The notes beneath the pieces are model-generated. The model made no database searches. It was not told where the DNA came from and saw only the letters and a list, made by a program, of their open reading frames with translations. The translations under genes were made by a program, and so were the position numbers. Shown in pieces: positions 15,159 through 23,465 of a stretch of 64,000 bases of DNA (position 1 is its first letter; every line of letters begins with the position of its first letter). Source of the DNA: Chitinilyticum litopenaei DSM 21440 (lineage in GTDB: Bacteria > Pseudomonadota > Gammaproteobacteria > Burkholderiales > Chitinibacteraceae); NCBI RefSeq assembly GCF_000428145.1, contig NZ_ATZJ01000020.1:1-64000 (forward strand), read 5' to 3'.

Positions 15159-15953
15159 TTACTTGCTGGCGGCGATCAGCCCGCTCACCGGGCTGGACGG
15201 GTCGGCCGAATACAGTTTCTTCGGCATGCGCCCGGCGAGGAAGGATTCGCGGCCGGCCTCGACCGCCAGCTTCATGGCGCGCGCCATGCGCACCGGATCC
15301 TTCGCGTGCGCGATCGCGGTATTCATCAGGATGCCGTCGCAACCAAGCTCCAGCGCAATCGTCGCGTCCGACGCGGTGCCGACGCCGGCGTCGACCAGCA
15401 CCGGCACGCTGAGCTGCTCGATGATCAGCCGCAGGTTCCACGGGTTGAGAATGCCCATGCCGGAGCCGATCAGTGAGGCCAGCGGCATCACCGCGCAGCA
15501 GCCGATCTCCTGCAGCTCCTTGGCGATGATCGGGTCGTCCGAGGTATACACCATCACGTCGAAGCCATCTTTCACCAGCACCTCGGCGGCCTTCAGCGTT
15601 TCGCGCACGTTCGGAAACAGCGTGTGCTGGTCGCCGAGCACTTCCAGCTTCACCAGGCGGTGGTCATCGAGCAGCTCGCGCGCCAGGCGCAGCGTGCGGA
15701 TCGCATCCTCGGCGGTGTAGCAGCCGGCGGTGTTGGGCAGATAGGTGAACTCGGACGGCGGCAGGTAATCGAGCAGGCTGGCTTCGCCGGCATTCTGGCC
15801 GATGTTCACGCGGCGGATCGCCACGGTGACGATCTCGGCGCCGGAGGCCTTCACCGCGTCGCGCGTCTGCGCGAAATCCTGGTACTTGCCGGTGCCCACG
15901 ATCAGGCGGGAGTTATAGGTCTTGCCGGCAATCTGGAAAATGTCGTCACTCAT
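15159..15953 (-). CDS. thiG: Thiazole synthase ThiG
   Basis: Protein of 264 residues forming the thiazole phosphate of thiamine from deoxyxylulose phosphate, dehydroglycine and ThiS thiocarboxylate. Family motifs are present: SRLIVGTGKY, VTVAIRRVN (the lysine position is occupied by the R-rich segment, and the conserved Lys occurs in LVKLEVLGD), VMVYTSDDP, and VPVLVDAGVGTASDA. The ATG at 15953 is preceded by AAAGGGG. It lies downstream of thiS with a 177-bp intercistronic gap that contains a palindrome. Confidence 0.95.
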   Translation of the reverse strand: MSDDIFQIAGKTYNSRLIVGTGKYQDFAQTRDAVKASGAEIVTVAIRRVNIGQNAGEASLLDYLPPSEFTYLPNTAGCYTAEDAIRTLRLARELLDDHRLVKLEVLGDQHTLFPNVRETLKAAEVLVKDGFDVMVYTSDDPIIAKELQEIGCCAVMPLASLIGSGMGILNPWNLRLIIEQLSVPVLVDAGVGTASDATIALELGCDGILMNTAIAHAKDPVRMARAMKLAVEAGRESFLAGRMPKKLYSADPSSPVSGLIAASK

Positions 15954-16049
15954 GGTCTTGCCCCTTTTGTCATTGAACCTGCTGGCGCCCGGTGTGCGGG
16001 TCGATCTTGCAAAAAAGTGCTTCTGCGGTGCCGGCCCGGCAACTCGACA

Positions 16050-16098
16050 GGGTATAGCTTTACAGCCATTTACAGAAAATGGCCACAGGCCGATACCC
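16050..16098. repeat. GGGTAT/ATACCC palindrome, copy 2
   Basis: A 49-nt imperfect palindrome starting GGGTATAG, with inner arms AGCCATTT and AAATGGC, ending GATACCC. It lies just downstream of the thiS stop, inside the thiS-thiG spacer, so it may affect relative expression of the two genes. Confidence 0.65.
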
Positions 16099-16130
16099 AA
16101 TGCCGTTTGCCAGTCCGCGCAAGTGCTGGA

Positions 16131-16331
16131 TCAGCCACCGCCCACGGCGACAACCATTTCCAGCACATCACCATCGGCGAGCCGGGTGTCGGCATGCTGG
16201 CTGCGCGGCACGATTTCGCCATTGCGCTCGATCGCCACGCGCTTGCCGGTCAGTTCGAGAATGCCGAGCATGTCGGCCACGGTGATGGAGTCGGGAAACT
16301 CGCGGTGTTCGCCGTTGAGCGATAGTTTCAT
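16131..16331 (-). CDS. thiS: Sulfur carrier protein ThiS
   Basis: Protein of 66 residues with the ubiquitin-like fold and the C-terminal Gly-Gly required for thiocarboxylation (VVAVGGG). It donates sulfur to ThiG in thiazole synthesis. The ATG at 16331 gives the normal MKLSLNGE start; the longer open frame is not conserved in type. No TPP riboswitch is recognisable in the 72 bp before it. Confidence 0.92.
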   Translation of the reverse strand: MKLSLNGEHREFPDSITVADMLGILELTGKRVAIERNGEIVPRSQHADTRLADGDVLEMVVAVGGG

Positions 16332-16403
16332 CACAGGCCCCTGCCCTCTTGATTCAAACCGGGGCGATTCTAGCATGCCGGACCAACGCTGCCTTGACGC
16401 GAC

Positions 16404-16859
16404 TCAGGGTTTGCCGCGTAGGGCGCTGCCGATCAGCGCCAGCAGCAGCACATGACTGACCAGGCCGAGGTAATAGCCGGGCAACATGCGCAACACCTCG
16501 GGCAAACCGGGCAGCCAGGGCGAGCCGATGTAGCCGGCGAGTTGCACGCCCTGCCACAGCAGCAGCAGGCGCCGCCATTTCGCCAGCCTGCCCGGACACC
16601 GGCACAGACCGACGGGCAATAGCAGAACCAGCAGGCTGGACAGCGTCTGCGCGGCCAGCAACAGCGGCACGGCCAGCGCGACGGCAGATGCGCCGTCCTG
16701 CATCTGTTCGAGTGGCAGGGCCAGCGCAATCAGCCAGATCCGCCAGCCCGCAAACTCGACCATCTCGCCCAGCAGTGGCGTGGCCAGAAAAGGCAGCACA
16801 AGCGCCGCCAGGTAGAACAACGGCGCAAGCAGCGCCAGGGCACGTTCAGGGCGCGGCAT
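16404..16859 (-). CDS. Integral membrane protein of unknown function
   Basis: Protein of 151 residues with about four hydrophobic segments (LALLAPLFYLAALVLPFLAT, VALAVPLLLAAQTLSSLLVLLLPVG, WQGVQLAGYIG, YLGLVSHVLLLALIGSAL). The ATG at 16859 is chosen to remove a Cys/Trp-rich tail typical of shadow sequence. It overlaps the gene upstream by 14 bases, indicating co-translation. No family is recognised. Confidence 0.6.
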   Translation of the reverse strand: MPRPERALALLAPLFYLAALVLPFLATPLLGEMVEFAGWRIWLIALALPLEQMQDGASAVALAVPLLLAAQTLSSLLVLLLPVGLCRCPGRLAKWRRLLLLWQGVQLAGYIGSPWLPGLPEVLRMLPGYYLGLVSHVLLLALIGSALRGKP

Positions 16860-17184
16860 CCTGCTCGTCCACGGCAGCCACCGCGCGCTCGCGCAGGCGC
16901 AGCGCCAGATAGCGGCGGGCATGCAGGACGGTGAAAACGGCCCAGCCCAGCAGCAGCGCGGCAATCAGCAGCACATCCTGCAACGCCGTGCCATGGATGG
17001 TCATCAGCATGGCCAGCAGCGTCAGCGGCAGGAACAGCGCCACACACAGCGCATGCCGGCCGGCAAGGCGCAGGTAGTCGCGCGCCAGGGCAGCATCATG
17101 GCGACGCGCGGTGCAGCCACGCAGCAGGCTGGCAAGGCAAAGGGCTCCGGCGCACAACAGCAGCAACAGGAGCCAGGCTTGCAT
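16846..17184 (-). CDS. Small membrane protein of unknown function
   Basis: Protein of 112 residues with an N-terminal hydrophobic segment (residues 3-21) and two central ones (about 45-62 and 66-88), and a charged C-terminus. Its start codon overlaps the spoT stop (ATGA), and its end overlaps the next membrane protein. The two may act together; no family is recognised. Confidence 0.6.
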   Translation of the reverse strand: MQAWLLLLLLCAGALCLASLLRGCTARRHDAALARDYLRLAGRHALCVALFLPLTLLAMLMTIHGTALQDVLLIAALLLGWAVFTVLHARRYLALRLRERAVAAVDEQDAAP

Positions 17185-19367
17185 CAGCCCCTCACGCGCT
17201 GCAGGCGGTGGACACTGGAAAGCCCGCGCAGACTCTTGAACACCTGCGCCAGGTGCACGCGGTTGTGCACCTGCAGCGTGAACTGCACCTGGATCAGGTG
17301 GTCGCCGCTGTCGGACTGATCCTGCATGCTGACGGCAGCGATATTGGCGTCGGCGTCGGCGATGGCGGCGGCCAGCGCGGCGAGCGTGCTGCGGTCGTTG
17401 CTAGCGAGCACCTTCACCGGCACATCGAACAGCCGCGAGACATCCGGATCCCACTCGACGTAGATCAGCTTCTCGGCGTCGATGCGCCCGCGCGCAACCA
17501 GCGGACAATCATGGGTATGGATGAGCAAGCCCTGGTCTTTCTTGACCATGCCAAGGATAGGGTCGCCGGGTATCGGGTTGCAGCAGCGGGCGAACTGGAT
17601 GGCCATGCCCTCGGTGCCGCGCACGGTGACCGCAACCGGCTTCCTGCCCGGCGTGCTGTCTTCATCCCAGGCGCCGGACAACTGCAGCAGGCGCTTGGCG
17701 ACGACCACCGACAGGCGCTTGCCCAGGCCGATTTCGGCCAGCACCTCGTCGCGCGCCTTGTCGCCGTGTTCGCGCAGATAGCGCTCCCAGGCCTCCTCGG
17801 TCAGCGGGTGCGTCTGGTTCAGCGCCGCGAACGACTGCTGCAGCAGGCGCTCGCCCAGGTGCACCGACTCCTCGAAGCGCATGGTCTTGAGGAAATGCCG
17901 GATATGGCTGCGCGCCTTGCCGGTGGTGACAAAAGTGAGCCACGAGGGGTTCGGATGCGCGTGCGCAGCCATGACGATCTCGACCGAATCACCATTCTTC
18001 AGCCGCGTGCGCAGCGGCACCAGCTCGTGATTGACCTTGGCGGCGATGCAGCGATTGCCGACGTCGGTGTGCACTGCGTAGGCGAAGTCCACGCAGGTCG
18101 CGCTGCTGGGCAGCGAGAGGATCTTGCCCTTGGGCGTGAACACATACACCTGGTCGGGGAAGAGGTCGACCTTGATGTGCTCGAGAAATTCGACCGCATC
18201 GCCGGAATCGGCCTGCATTTCCAGCAAGGACTGCAGCCACTGGTGCGTCTTTTTCTGGACTTCCGAGAAGCCCTCGTCGCCGGACTTGTACATCCAGTGG
18301 CTGGCCACGCCGGCGTCGGCAATGCGGTGCATGTCGTTGGTGCGGATCTGGATCTCGATCGGCGTGCCATAAGGGCCGAACAGCGTCGTGTGCAGCGACT
18401 GGTAGCCGTTCTGCTTCGGAATCGCGATGTAATCCTTGAACTTGCCCGGAATCGGCTTGAACAGCGAATGCAAGGCACCCAGCGCCAGGTAACAGGCGCC
18501 GAAGTCCTTCACCTGCACGCGAAAGCCATAGATGTCCAGTACCTCGGAAAAGCTCAGGTGCTTTTCCTGCATCTTGCGGTAAATGCTGAAAAGGTTTTTC
18601 TCGCGGCCGCTCACCGTGGCCTCGATGCCGGCAGAGGCAAGCTTGGCGCGGATGGCATCGAGGATCTTGCCGACGACCTCGCGGCGGTTGCCGCGCGCAG
18701 CCTTCAGTGCCTTGGAGAGCACGTCGTAGCGGTGCGGGTGCAGGTATTTGAACGCCAGGTCGTCCAGCTCGACATACACCGCATTCAGGCCGATGCGGTT
18801 GGCGATCGGCGCGTAGATTTCCAGCGTTTCGCGCGCGATGCGTTTTTGCTTGTCGGCACGCATCGCATCCATCGTGCGCATATTGTGCAGCCGGTCGGCG
18901 AGCTTGATCAGGATGACGCGCAGATCGTGCGCCATGGCCAGCAGCATCTTGCGGAAGTTCTCGGCCTGCGCCTCTTCCTTGCTCTGGAATTCCAGCTTGT
19001 CGATCTTGCTCATGCCGTCGACCAGCTCGGCGACCGTCTTGCCGAATTTCTCGGTCAGCTCGACCTTGGTGACACCGCTGTCTTCCATTACATCATGCAG
19101 CAGGGCGCCAGCGAGCGCCTGGGCATCGAGCTTCCACTGCGTGAGGATGCTGGCAACGGCCAGCGGGTGCGAGATATAGGGTTCGCCCGATTTGCGCTGC
19201 TGTTCGCGGTGCGCCGCCTCGGAAAAGAGAAAAGCCCGGCGCAGGAATTCGCGATCCTCGGGCTTGAGGTAGGACGTCAGCTCGCCCAGAAAGCGGTTGG
19301 CGCTATCGATGACCTCCGGCGCACGCGCCAGGGCGGGAACATCATGGGGGCCAATTTCCGCTTCCAT
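17184..19367 (-). CDS. spoT: Bifunctional (p)ppGpp synthetase/hydrolase SpoT
   Basis: Protein of 727 residues controlling the stringent response alarmone. The HD hydrolase domain is intact (SHPLAVASIL, HDVMED at residues 91-96, KLADRLHNMRT). A synthetase domain (GREKNLFSIYRKMQ, YGFRVQVKD, NGYQSLHTT) covers about residues 235-370. It is followed by a TGS domain (VYVFTPKGKILSLPSSATCVDFAYAVH written in part), a helical region with RCCNPIPGD, and a C-terminal ACT domain. It follows rpoZ by 17 bp, as in many proteobacteria. Confidence 0.95.
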   Translation of the reverse strand: MEAEIGPHDVPALARAPEVIDSANRFLGELTSYLKPEDREFLRRAFLFSEAAHREQQRKSGEPYISHPLAVASILTQWKLDAQALAGALLHDVMEDSGVTKVELTEKFGKTVAELVDGMSKIDKLEFQSKEEAQAENFRKMLLAMAHDLRVILIKLADRLHNMRTMDAMRADKQKRIARETLEIYAPIANRIGLNAVYVELDDLAFKYLHPHRYDVLSKALKAARGNRREVVGKILDAIRAKLASAGIEATVSGREKNLFSIYRKMQEKHLSFSEVLDIYGFRVQVKDFGACYLALGALHSLFKPIPGKFKDYIAIPKQNGYQSLHTTLFGPYGTPIEIQIRTNDMHRIADAGVASHWMYKSGDEGFSEVQKKTHQWLQSLLEMQADSGDAVEFLEHIKVDLFPDQVYVFTPKGKILSLPSSATCVDFAYAVHTDVGNRCIAAKVNHELVPLRTRLKNGDSVEIVMAAHAHPNPSWLTFVTTGKARSHIRHFLKTMRFEESVHLGERLLQQSFAALNQTHPLTEEAWERYLREHGDKARDEVLAEIGLGKRLSVVVAKRLLQLSGAWDEDSTPGRKPVAVTVRGTEGMAIQFARCCNPIPGDPILGMVKKDQGLLIHTHDCPLVARGRIDAEKLIYVEWDPDVSRLFDVPVKVLASNDRSTLAALAAAIADADANIAAVSMQDQSDSGDHLIQVQFTLQVHNRVHLAQVFKSLRGLSSVHRLQRVRG

Positions 19368-19384
19368 AGGCAGGCTCGATCGGA

Positions 19385-19594
19385 TCAGCCGCGGTTGCGG
19401 GTCAGGATTTCCACCCCGACGAGGCCGGCGGACATTTCGCGCAGCGCCAGCACGGTCGGCTTGTCACGGCCCTGATTTTCCACCTGCGGGGTGGAGCCGT
19501 TTTCGATCTGGCGGGCGCGATAGGCGGCGGCCAGGGTCAGGTCAAAACGGTTCGGGATGCGGGACAGACAGTCGTCGATAGTGATGCGGGCCAT
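19385..19594 (-). CDS. rpoZ: RNA polymerase omega subunit
   Basis: Protein of 69 residues starting MARITIDDCLSRIPNRFDL, the standard omega N-terminus, with AAYRARQIENG following. It assists RNA polymerase assembly and is part of the ppGpp binding site in proteobacteria. The ATG at 19594 has GGAGA upstream and is preferred over an upstream in-frame start. It lies between gmk and spoT. Confidence 0.96.
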   Translation of the reverse strand: MARITIDDCLSRIPNRFDLTLAAAYRARQIENGSTPQVENQGRDKPTVLALREMSAGLVGVEILTRNRG

Positions 19595-19697
19595 GCGGCG
19601 ATTCTCCAAAAGCGTCAAAAGCAGCGGGCAGACAGGCTGCCCGTGATGAAACAGTATAGCAAAGGCCGTGCCGGGCCGTCGAAAAACGGCCGGTCGG

Positions 19698-20330
19698 TCA
19701 GCCCTTCAGTGCGGCGATCAGCGCCGTGTGGCGGGCAGATTGCGCCGCCAGGCGCAGGCGCTCGGCGCGCACGACGGCGACGATGTCACGCACGGCCTCG
19801 TCAACGTGCTCGTTGATGATCACGTAATCGGCCTCGTCGACATGGCTGATTTCCTCGCGCGCCACGGCCATGCGCCGGGCGATCACTTCGTCGCTGTCCT
19901 TGCCGCGGCCGCGCAGGCGGCCTTCGAGCACATCCAGCGACGGCGGCAGCACGAAAATGCCGATCACCGCCGGGTGCAGCCGGCGTACCTGCTGTGCGCC
20001 CTGCCAGTCGATTTCCAGCAGGATGTCGCGACCTTCGGCCATCACGCCGTTGATCCAGCTTTGCGAGGTGCCGTAGTAGTTGCCGTACACCTCGGCATGC
20101 TCGAGAAAATCGCCGGCGTTGATCATGCGCTCGAACTCGGCGCGTTCGACGAAATGGTAATCACGGCCATTCACTTCGCCCTCGCGCGGCGCACGGGTGG
20201 TGTAGGACACGGACAGCTGGATGTGCGGGTCGGCGGCAAGCAGCGCCTTGACCAGCGTGGTCTTGCCGGCACCCGACGGTGCGGTCACGACATAGAGATT
20301 GCCTTTGGCCATTGCAGTAATCGGAGTCAT
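19698..20330 (-). CDS. gmk: Guanylate kinase
   Basis: Protein of 210 residues converting GMP to GDP. The P-loop APSGAGKTTL, SYTTRAPREGEVNGRDYHFV and the NYYGTS and DWQGAQQVRR motifs are all present. Two starts are possible, ATG at 20330 (MTPITAMAKGN) or the internal ATG at 20312. The first has a weak GGA upstream and is used here. It heads the gmk-rpoZ-spoT group. Confidence 0.95.
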   Translation of the reverse strand: MTPITAMAKGNLYVVTAPSGAGKTTLVKALLAADPHIQLSVSYTTRAPREGEVNGRDYHFVERAEFERMINAGDFLEHAEVYGNYYGTSQSWINGVMAEGRDILLEIDWQGAQQVRRLHPAVIGIFVLPPSLDVLEGRLRGRGKDSDEVIARRMAVAREEISHVDEADYVIINEHVDEAVRDIVAVVRAERLRLAAQSARHTALIAALKG

Positions 20331-20508
20331 TTCAGGTCCGCCAAGATTAGCACAAAGCCTTGCTCTGCTGCGTAGCCGCGCAGCACGGCGCAGCGGGATT
20401 GCCCGGCTGGCGGCAGCTTGCCACCGCTTGTCACACCGGTAAGCCGCGCCACCACCCAACAACTGACAAGCAATTTAAAATCAGCATGTTAGCCATGGAG
20501 CCAAGGCC

Positions 20509-21147
20509 ATGTTTCCGTCAGTGGGCAGCATGGCTGCCCTGATCAGCAGCTTGCCGGACAGCACGCGCCCGCAGCCGCGGGGGGAACGGCGCGCCCGCGA
20601 AACGGCAGACGACGCCAGGACGGACGAAACCCGCGCACCAGCGCGCCAGAAAGCCGACGGCAAGGCGGCTGACGAGCAGGAAGAAGACAAAGCCATCCCC
20701 CCTGGCACCCCGCGCTCGCCATCCGGCCAGCCGCTCAGCCCCCAGCAAATCGCCCAGATCCAGGAGCTGGAAGCCACCGACCGCAAGGTGCGCCAGCATG
20801 AACAGGCCCACCTGGCCGCAGCCGGCGGGCTGGCGGTCAGCGGCGCAAACTACACCATGGTCACCGGCCCCGATGGCAAGCGCTACGCCGTGGCCGGCGA
20901 TGTGCGCATCGATGTCTCGCCGGGGCGCACGCCCGAAGAAACAGTGCGCAAGGCGCGGATGATCCAGGCCGCCGCGCTGGCGCCTGCCGACCCGTCCGCC
21001 ACCGACCGCAGCGTGGCCGCCGAAGCCGCACGCATGGAGCAGCAAGCCCTGCAGGAAATGCGCCAGCGCAGCAGTACCAGTGAAAAGCTCAGCCGCAGCT
21101 ACGACAGCAACGAATTGCCGCAGGGCGTATTCAGCGCGTATGCCTGA
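20509..21147 (+). CDS. SprA-family putative metalloprotease
   Basis: Protein of 212 residues. The N-terminal half is charged and Pro-rich, probably disordered. The conserved core has LEATDRKVRQHEQAHLAAAGG, with an HExxH zinc-protease-like motif, then YTMVTGPDGKRYAVAGDVRIDVSPG. This matches the 'putative metalloprotease CJM1_0395/SprA' family, whose biochemical role is unknown. It is divergent from gmk and convergent with msrQ. Confidence 0.75.
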   Translation: MFPSVGSMAALISSLPDSTRPQPRGERRARETADDARTDETRAPARQKADGKAADEQEEDKAIPPGTPRSPSGQPLSPQQIAQIQELEATDRKVRQHEQAHLAAAGGLAVSGANYTMVTGPDGKRYAVAGDVRIDVSPGRTPEETVRKARMIQAAALAPADPSATDRSVAAEAARMEQQALQEMRQRSSTSEKLSRSYDSNELPQGVFSAYA

Positions 21148-21149
21148 CC

Positions 21150-21229
21150 CCACATACCCACACACCCATACACCCATACACCCAAAGCCCTTTGCAGCAA
21201 TAGGTTTCAGCCGAATACCCAAAGCACAA
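21150..21229. repeat. Tandem microrepeat and degenerate GGGTAT/ATACCC palindrome, copy 3
   Basis: Between convergent genes, a short tandem repeat of about 10 bases (ACACCCATAC, 21160-21183) is followed by a weak palindrome with AAAGCC and GGTTTCAGCC arms ending GAATACCC at 21220. It is the most degenerate member of the palindrome family. Confidence 0.4.
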
Positions 21230-21808
21230 TCAGCGTCGCAACCACCAGCCCCGCAGCAGGCGTGCGCCCAGCAGCAGCGCCAAGACGGCCGCGTAAATCA
21301 GCGGCTGCGTCAGATCGCGCTTCACCAGCCACAGGTAATGCAGCACGGCGAGGATGCTGGCCGGATAAACCAGCCAGTGCAGTCGCGCCCAGTTGCGCTT
21401 CAGCCGCCTGATCCAGCCATCCGTCGAGGTGATCGCCAGCGGCAGCAGCAACACAAAGGCGGCAAAACCGAGCGTGATGAAGGGGCGCTTCAGCACATCG
21501 CGCCACATGGCGGCCAGATCGAAGAACTGGTCCAGCCACAGCCAGGTCAGCACGTGCAGGCTGGCGTAGAAAAAGGCAAAGAGCCCAAGCATGCGCCGCA
21601 GACGCACCAGCGCGCCGTAGCCGCTCAGCCAGCGCAGCGGCGTCACCGCCAGCGTCAGGCACAGACCGACCAGTGCCCAAGTGCCGGAGGCATGGGTAAT
21701 GAACTCGACCGGATTGACCGGCACGCCCTGCACCACCAGCACGCACACGCGCACCAGCGGCAACAGGCACAGCAGGAACAACAGGGGCTTGACCCAGCGT
21801 GGCAACAT
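21230..21808 (-). CDS. msrQ: Haem b membrane subunit MsrQ of the MsrPQ system
   Basis: Protein of 192 residues with about six transmembrane segments of the ferric-reductase-like family. Histidines that could hold haem occur in YASLHVLTW, RLHWLVY and LAVLHYLWL. MsrQ passes electrons from the respiratory chain to MsrP, which repairs methionine sulfoxide in periplasmic proteins. It follows msrP by seven bases on the same strand. Confidence 0.92.
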   Translation of the reverse strand: MLPRWVKPLLFLLCLLPLVRVCVLVVQGVPVNPVEFITHASGTWALVGLCLTLAVTPLRWLSGYGALVRLRRMLGLFAFFYASLHVLTWLWLDQFFDLAAMWRDVLKRPFITLGFAAFVLLLPLAITSTDGWIRRLKRNWARLHWLVYPASILAVLHYLWLVKRDLTQPLIYAAVLALLLGARLLRGWWLRR

Positions 21809-21815
21809 GCTCGCC

Positions 21816-22736
21816 TCAGTAAAAACGCTTCAGGTCCATGCCCTTGTACAGGCCGGCCACCTGATCGGCGTAACCGTTGAACATCAGCGTTTTGCGGCGG
21901 AACAGCTCACCGATGCGCCGCTCGCTGGCCTGGCTCCAGCGCGGGTGATCGACCGTCGGGTTGACGTTCGAATAGAAGCCATATTCGCGCGGATTGGCCA
22001 TGCTCCAGCTCGTCGGCGGCTGCGTTTCCTGCAGGCGGATGCGCACGATGGACTTGCTGCTCTTGAAGCCGTATTTCCACGGCACCACCAGACGGATCGG
22101 CGCGCCATTCTGTTTGGGGAGGATGTCGCCATACAGGCCAACCGCCAGAATGGTCAGCGGGTGCATGGCCTCGTCGATGCGCAGGCCCTCGCGGTAGGGC
22201 CAGTCGAGCACGCGCTCGCGCACGCCGGGCACCTGCGCCGGATCGGCCAGGGTTTCGAAGGCCACGTACTTCGCGCGGGAGGTCGGATCAACCTGCTTGA
22301 GCAAGGCCGCCAGCGGAAAGCCCACCCAGGGGATGACCATGGACCAGCCTTCCACGCAGCGCAGGCGATAGATGCGCTCCTCCAGCGGGGCGAGCTTCAG
22401 CAATTCTTCAATGCTGAAACGGCGCGGCTTGCCGGCCTCGCCGTCCACCAGCACGCTCCAGGGGCGGGTTTTCAGCGTGTGGGCCTGTTCGGCCGGGTCG
22501 GATTTGGCCGTACCGAATTCATAGAAATTGTTGTAGCTGCTGATTTCCTTGAGGGTATTTTTCTCTTCGGCGGTCGAATAGGGCGAAGTGCGCGCCGGCA
22601 GCGCGGCGCTGGCGGTCGGCCCCAGGAGCGCCAGCGTCATGGCGGCGCCGGCGCCCATGAATTGCCGGCGGTTCAGATACACCTCGCGCGGGGTGATTTC
22701 ACTCGGCGCAATCGGGTCGGGGTAGCGTATCAGCAT
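21816..22736 (-). CDS. msrP: Periplasmic protein-methionine-sulfoxide reductase catalytic subunit MsrP
   Basis: Protein of 306 residues with a Tat signal (NRRQFMGAGAAM, cleavage after ASA). This suits a molybdopterin enzyme exported folded. The molybdenum-ligand Cys is in YRLRCVEGWSM, and the sulfite-oxidase-fold motifs WVGFPLAALL and VPWKYGFKSSKSIV are present. It reduces oxidised methionines in envelope proteins. The ATG at 22736 has GAGGA upstream. Confidence 0.95.
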   Translation of the reverse strand: MLIRYPDPIAPSEITPREVYLNRRQFMGAGAAMTLALLGPTASAALPARTSPYSTAEEKNTLKEISSYNNFYEFGTAKSDPAEQAHTLKTRPWSVLVDGEAGKPRRFSIEELLKLAPLEERIYRLRCVEGWSMVIPWVGFPLAALLKQVDPTSRAKYVAFETLADPAQVPGVRERVLDWPYREGLRIDEAMHPLTILAVGLYGDILPKQNGAPIRLVVPWKYGFKSSKSIVRIRLQETQPPTSWSMANPREYGFYSNVNPTVDHPRWSQASERRIGELFRRKTLMFNGYADQVAGLYKGMDLKRFY

Positions 22737-22995
22737 GTTCGGGTCCTCGGTCTGTGCTGCTTGGTCGCCGCAGCACGGGCCGTTATGACAGGGAGTGCTG
22801 AAAATGATTCCCGCTCCGGCAACGCCCATTCCCCTGACGCCCCATCCCTTGAAGCCCCATCGCCGCGCAAACACGCAGCACCTCGGGCCCGGCGAGCGCG
22901 GCAAGACCATCCGACAGCGCCGGCCTGCCGCGCTGTCGCGCCCCCAGAAACGCCAACAGCGCCGGAGGCGCTGTCGTGGCCGGGCTTGCCCGCCC

Positions 22996-23319
22996 TTATT
23001 TGGTCGAGAGCACCCACTGCGCCAGCGCCTTGGCTTCGGCATCGGTCACCGCATTGGCCGGCATGGCCAGCGAGCCCCAGGCGCCACTGCCGCCCTTCTG
23101 GATCTTGGTGGCGAGCTTGGCAACCGCGCCCTTGTCATTCTTGTACTTGGCGGCCACGTCCCTGTAGGACGGTCCGACCAGCTTCTTGTCCGGCGCATGG
23201 CAGGCCATGCAGGCCTTGGCCTTGGCCAGCTCGGCCGGATTGACCGGGTTGGCGGCGCTGGCGCCGGCGGCGGCCAGCAGCAGGCCACAGCACGTCAAAA
23301 GGGTAGTCGGCAATGTCAT
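22996..23319 (-). CDS. Class I cytochrome c (c551/c552 type)
   Basis: Protein of 107 residues with a signal peptide ending GASA. The haem-binding motif CMACH is near residues 37-41, and a distal Met ligand is in SLAMPANAV. It is a small periplasmic electron carrier. It lies 259 bp upstream of msrP on the same strand; that gap contains no supportable gene. Confidence 0.9.
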   Translation of the reverse strand: MTLPTTLLTCCGLLLAAAGASAANPVNPAELAKAKACMACHAPDKKLVGPSYRDVAAKYKNDKGAVAKLATKIQKGGSGAWGSLAMPANAVTDAEAKALAQWVLSTK

Positions 23320-23465
23320 CTCGGTCTCCGGGTGGTCATGGGTCTTGTACTGGCCGTAGCTCGCTCACGGCTGGCCGCCGGCCGCCCTCGCTTGCGGGTC
23401 AATCCGCAGGTTTGCGGGCATTCGTGCCAGAATAGCGGCATTCAAGCGCACTGCGTACATCCTGC

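Noticed and set aside
16332..16403. Search for a TPP riboswitch before thiS
   Set aside because: The 72-bp gap is too short and lacks the conserved THI-box motifs.
17208..19475. Long plus-strand frame (755 codons) antisense to spoT
   Set aside because: Mirror of a GC-rich real gene; composition rich in Gly, Arg, His and Asp with no domain. The same holds for the long antisense frames over carB (47743-50943), the kinase (24933-27350) and ftsH (43751-45415).
22737..22995. Gap between msrP and the cytochrome gene with an open frame
   Set aside because: Pro/Arg-rich composition, no ribosome binding site and no recognisable domain.
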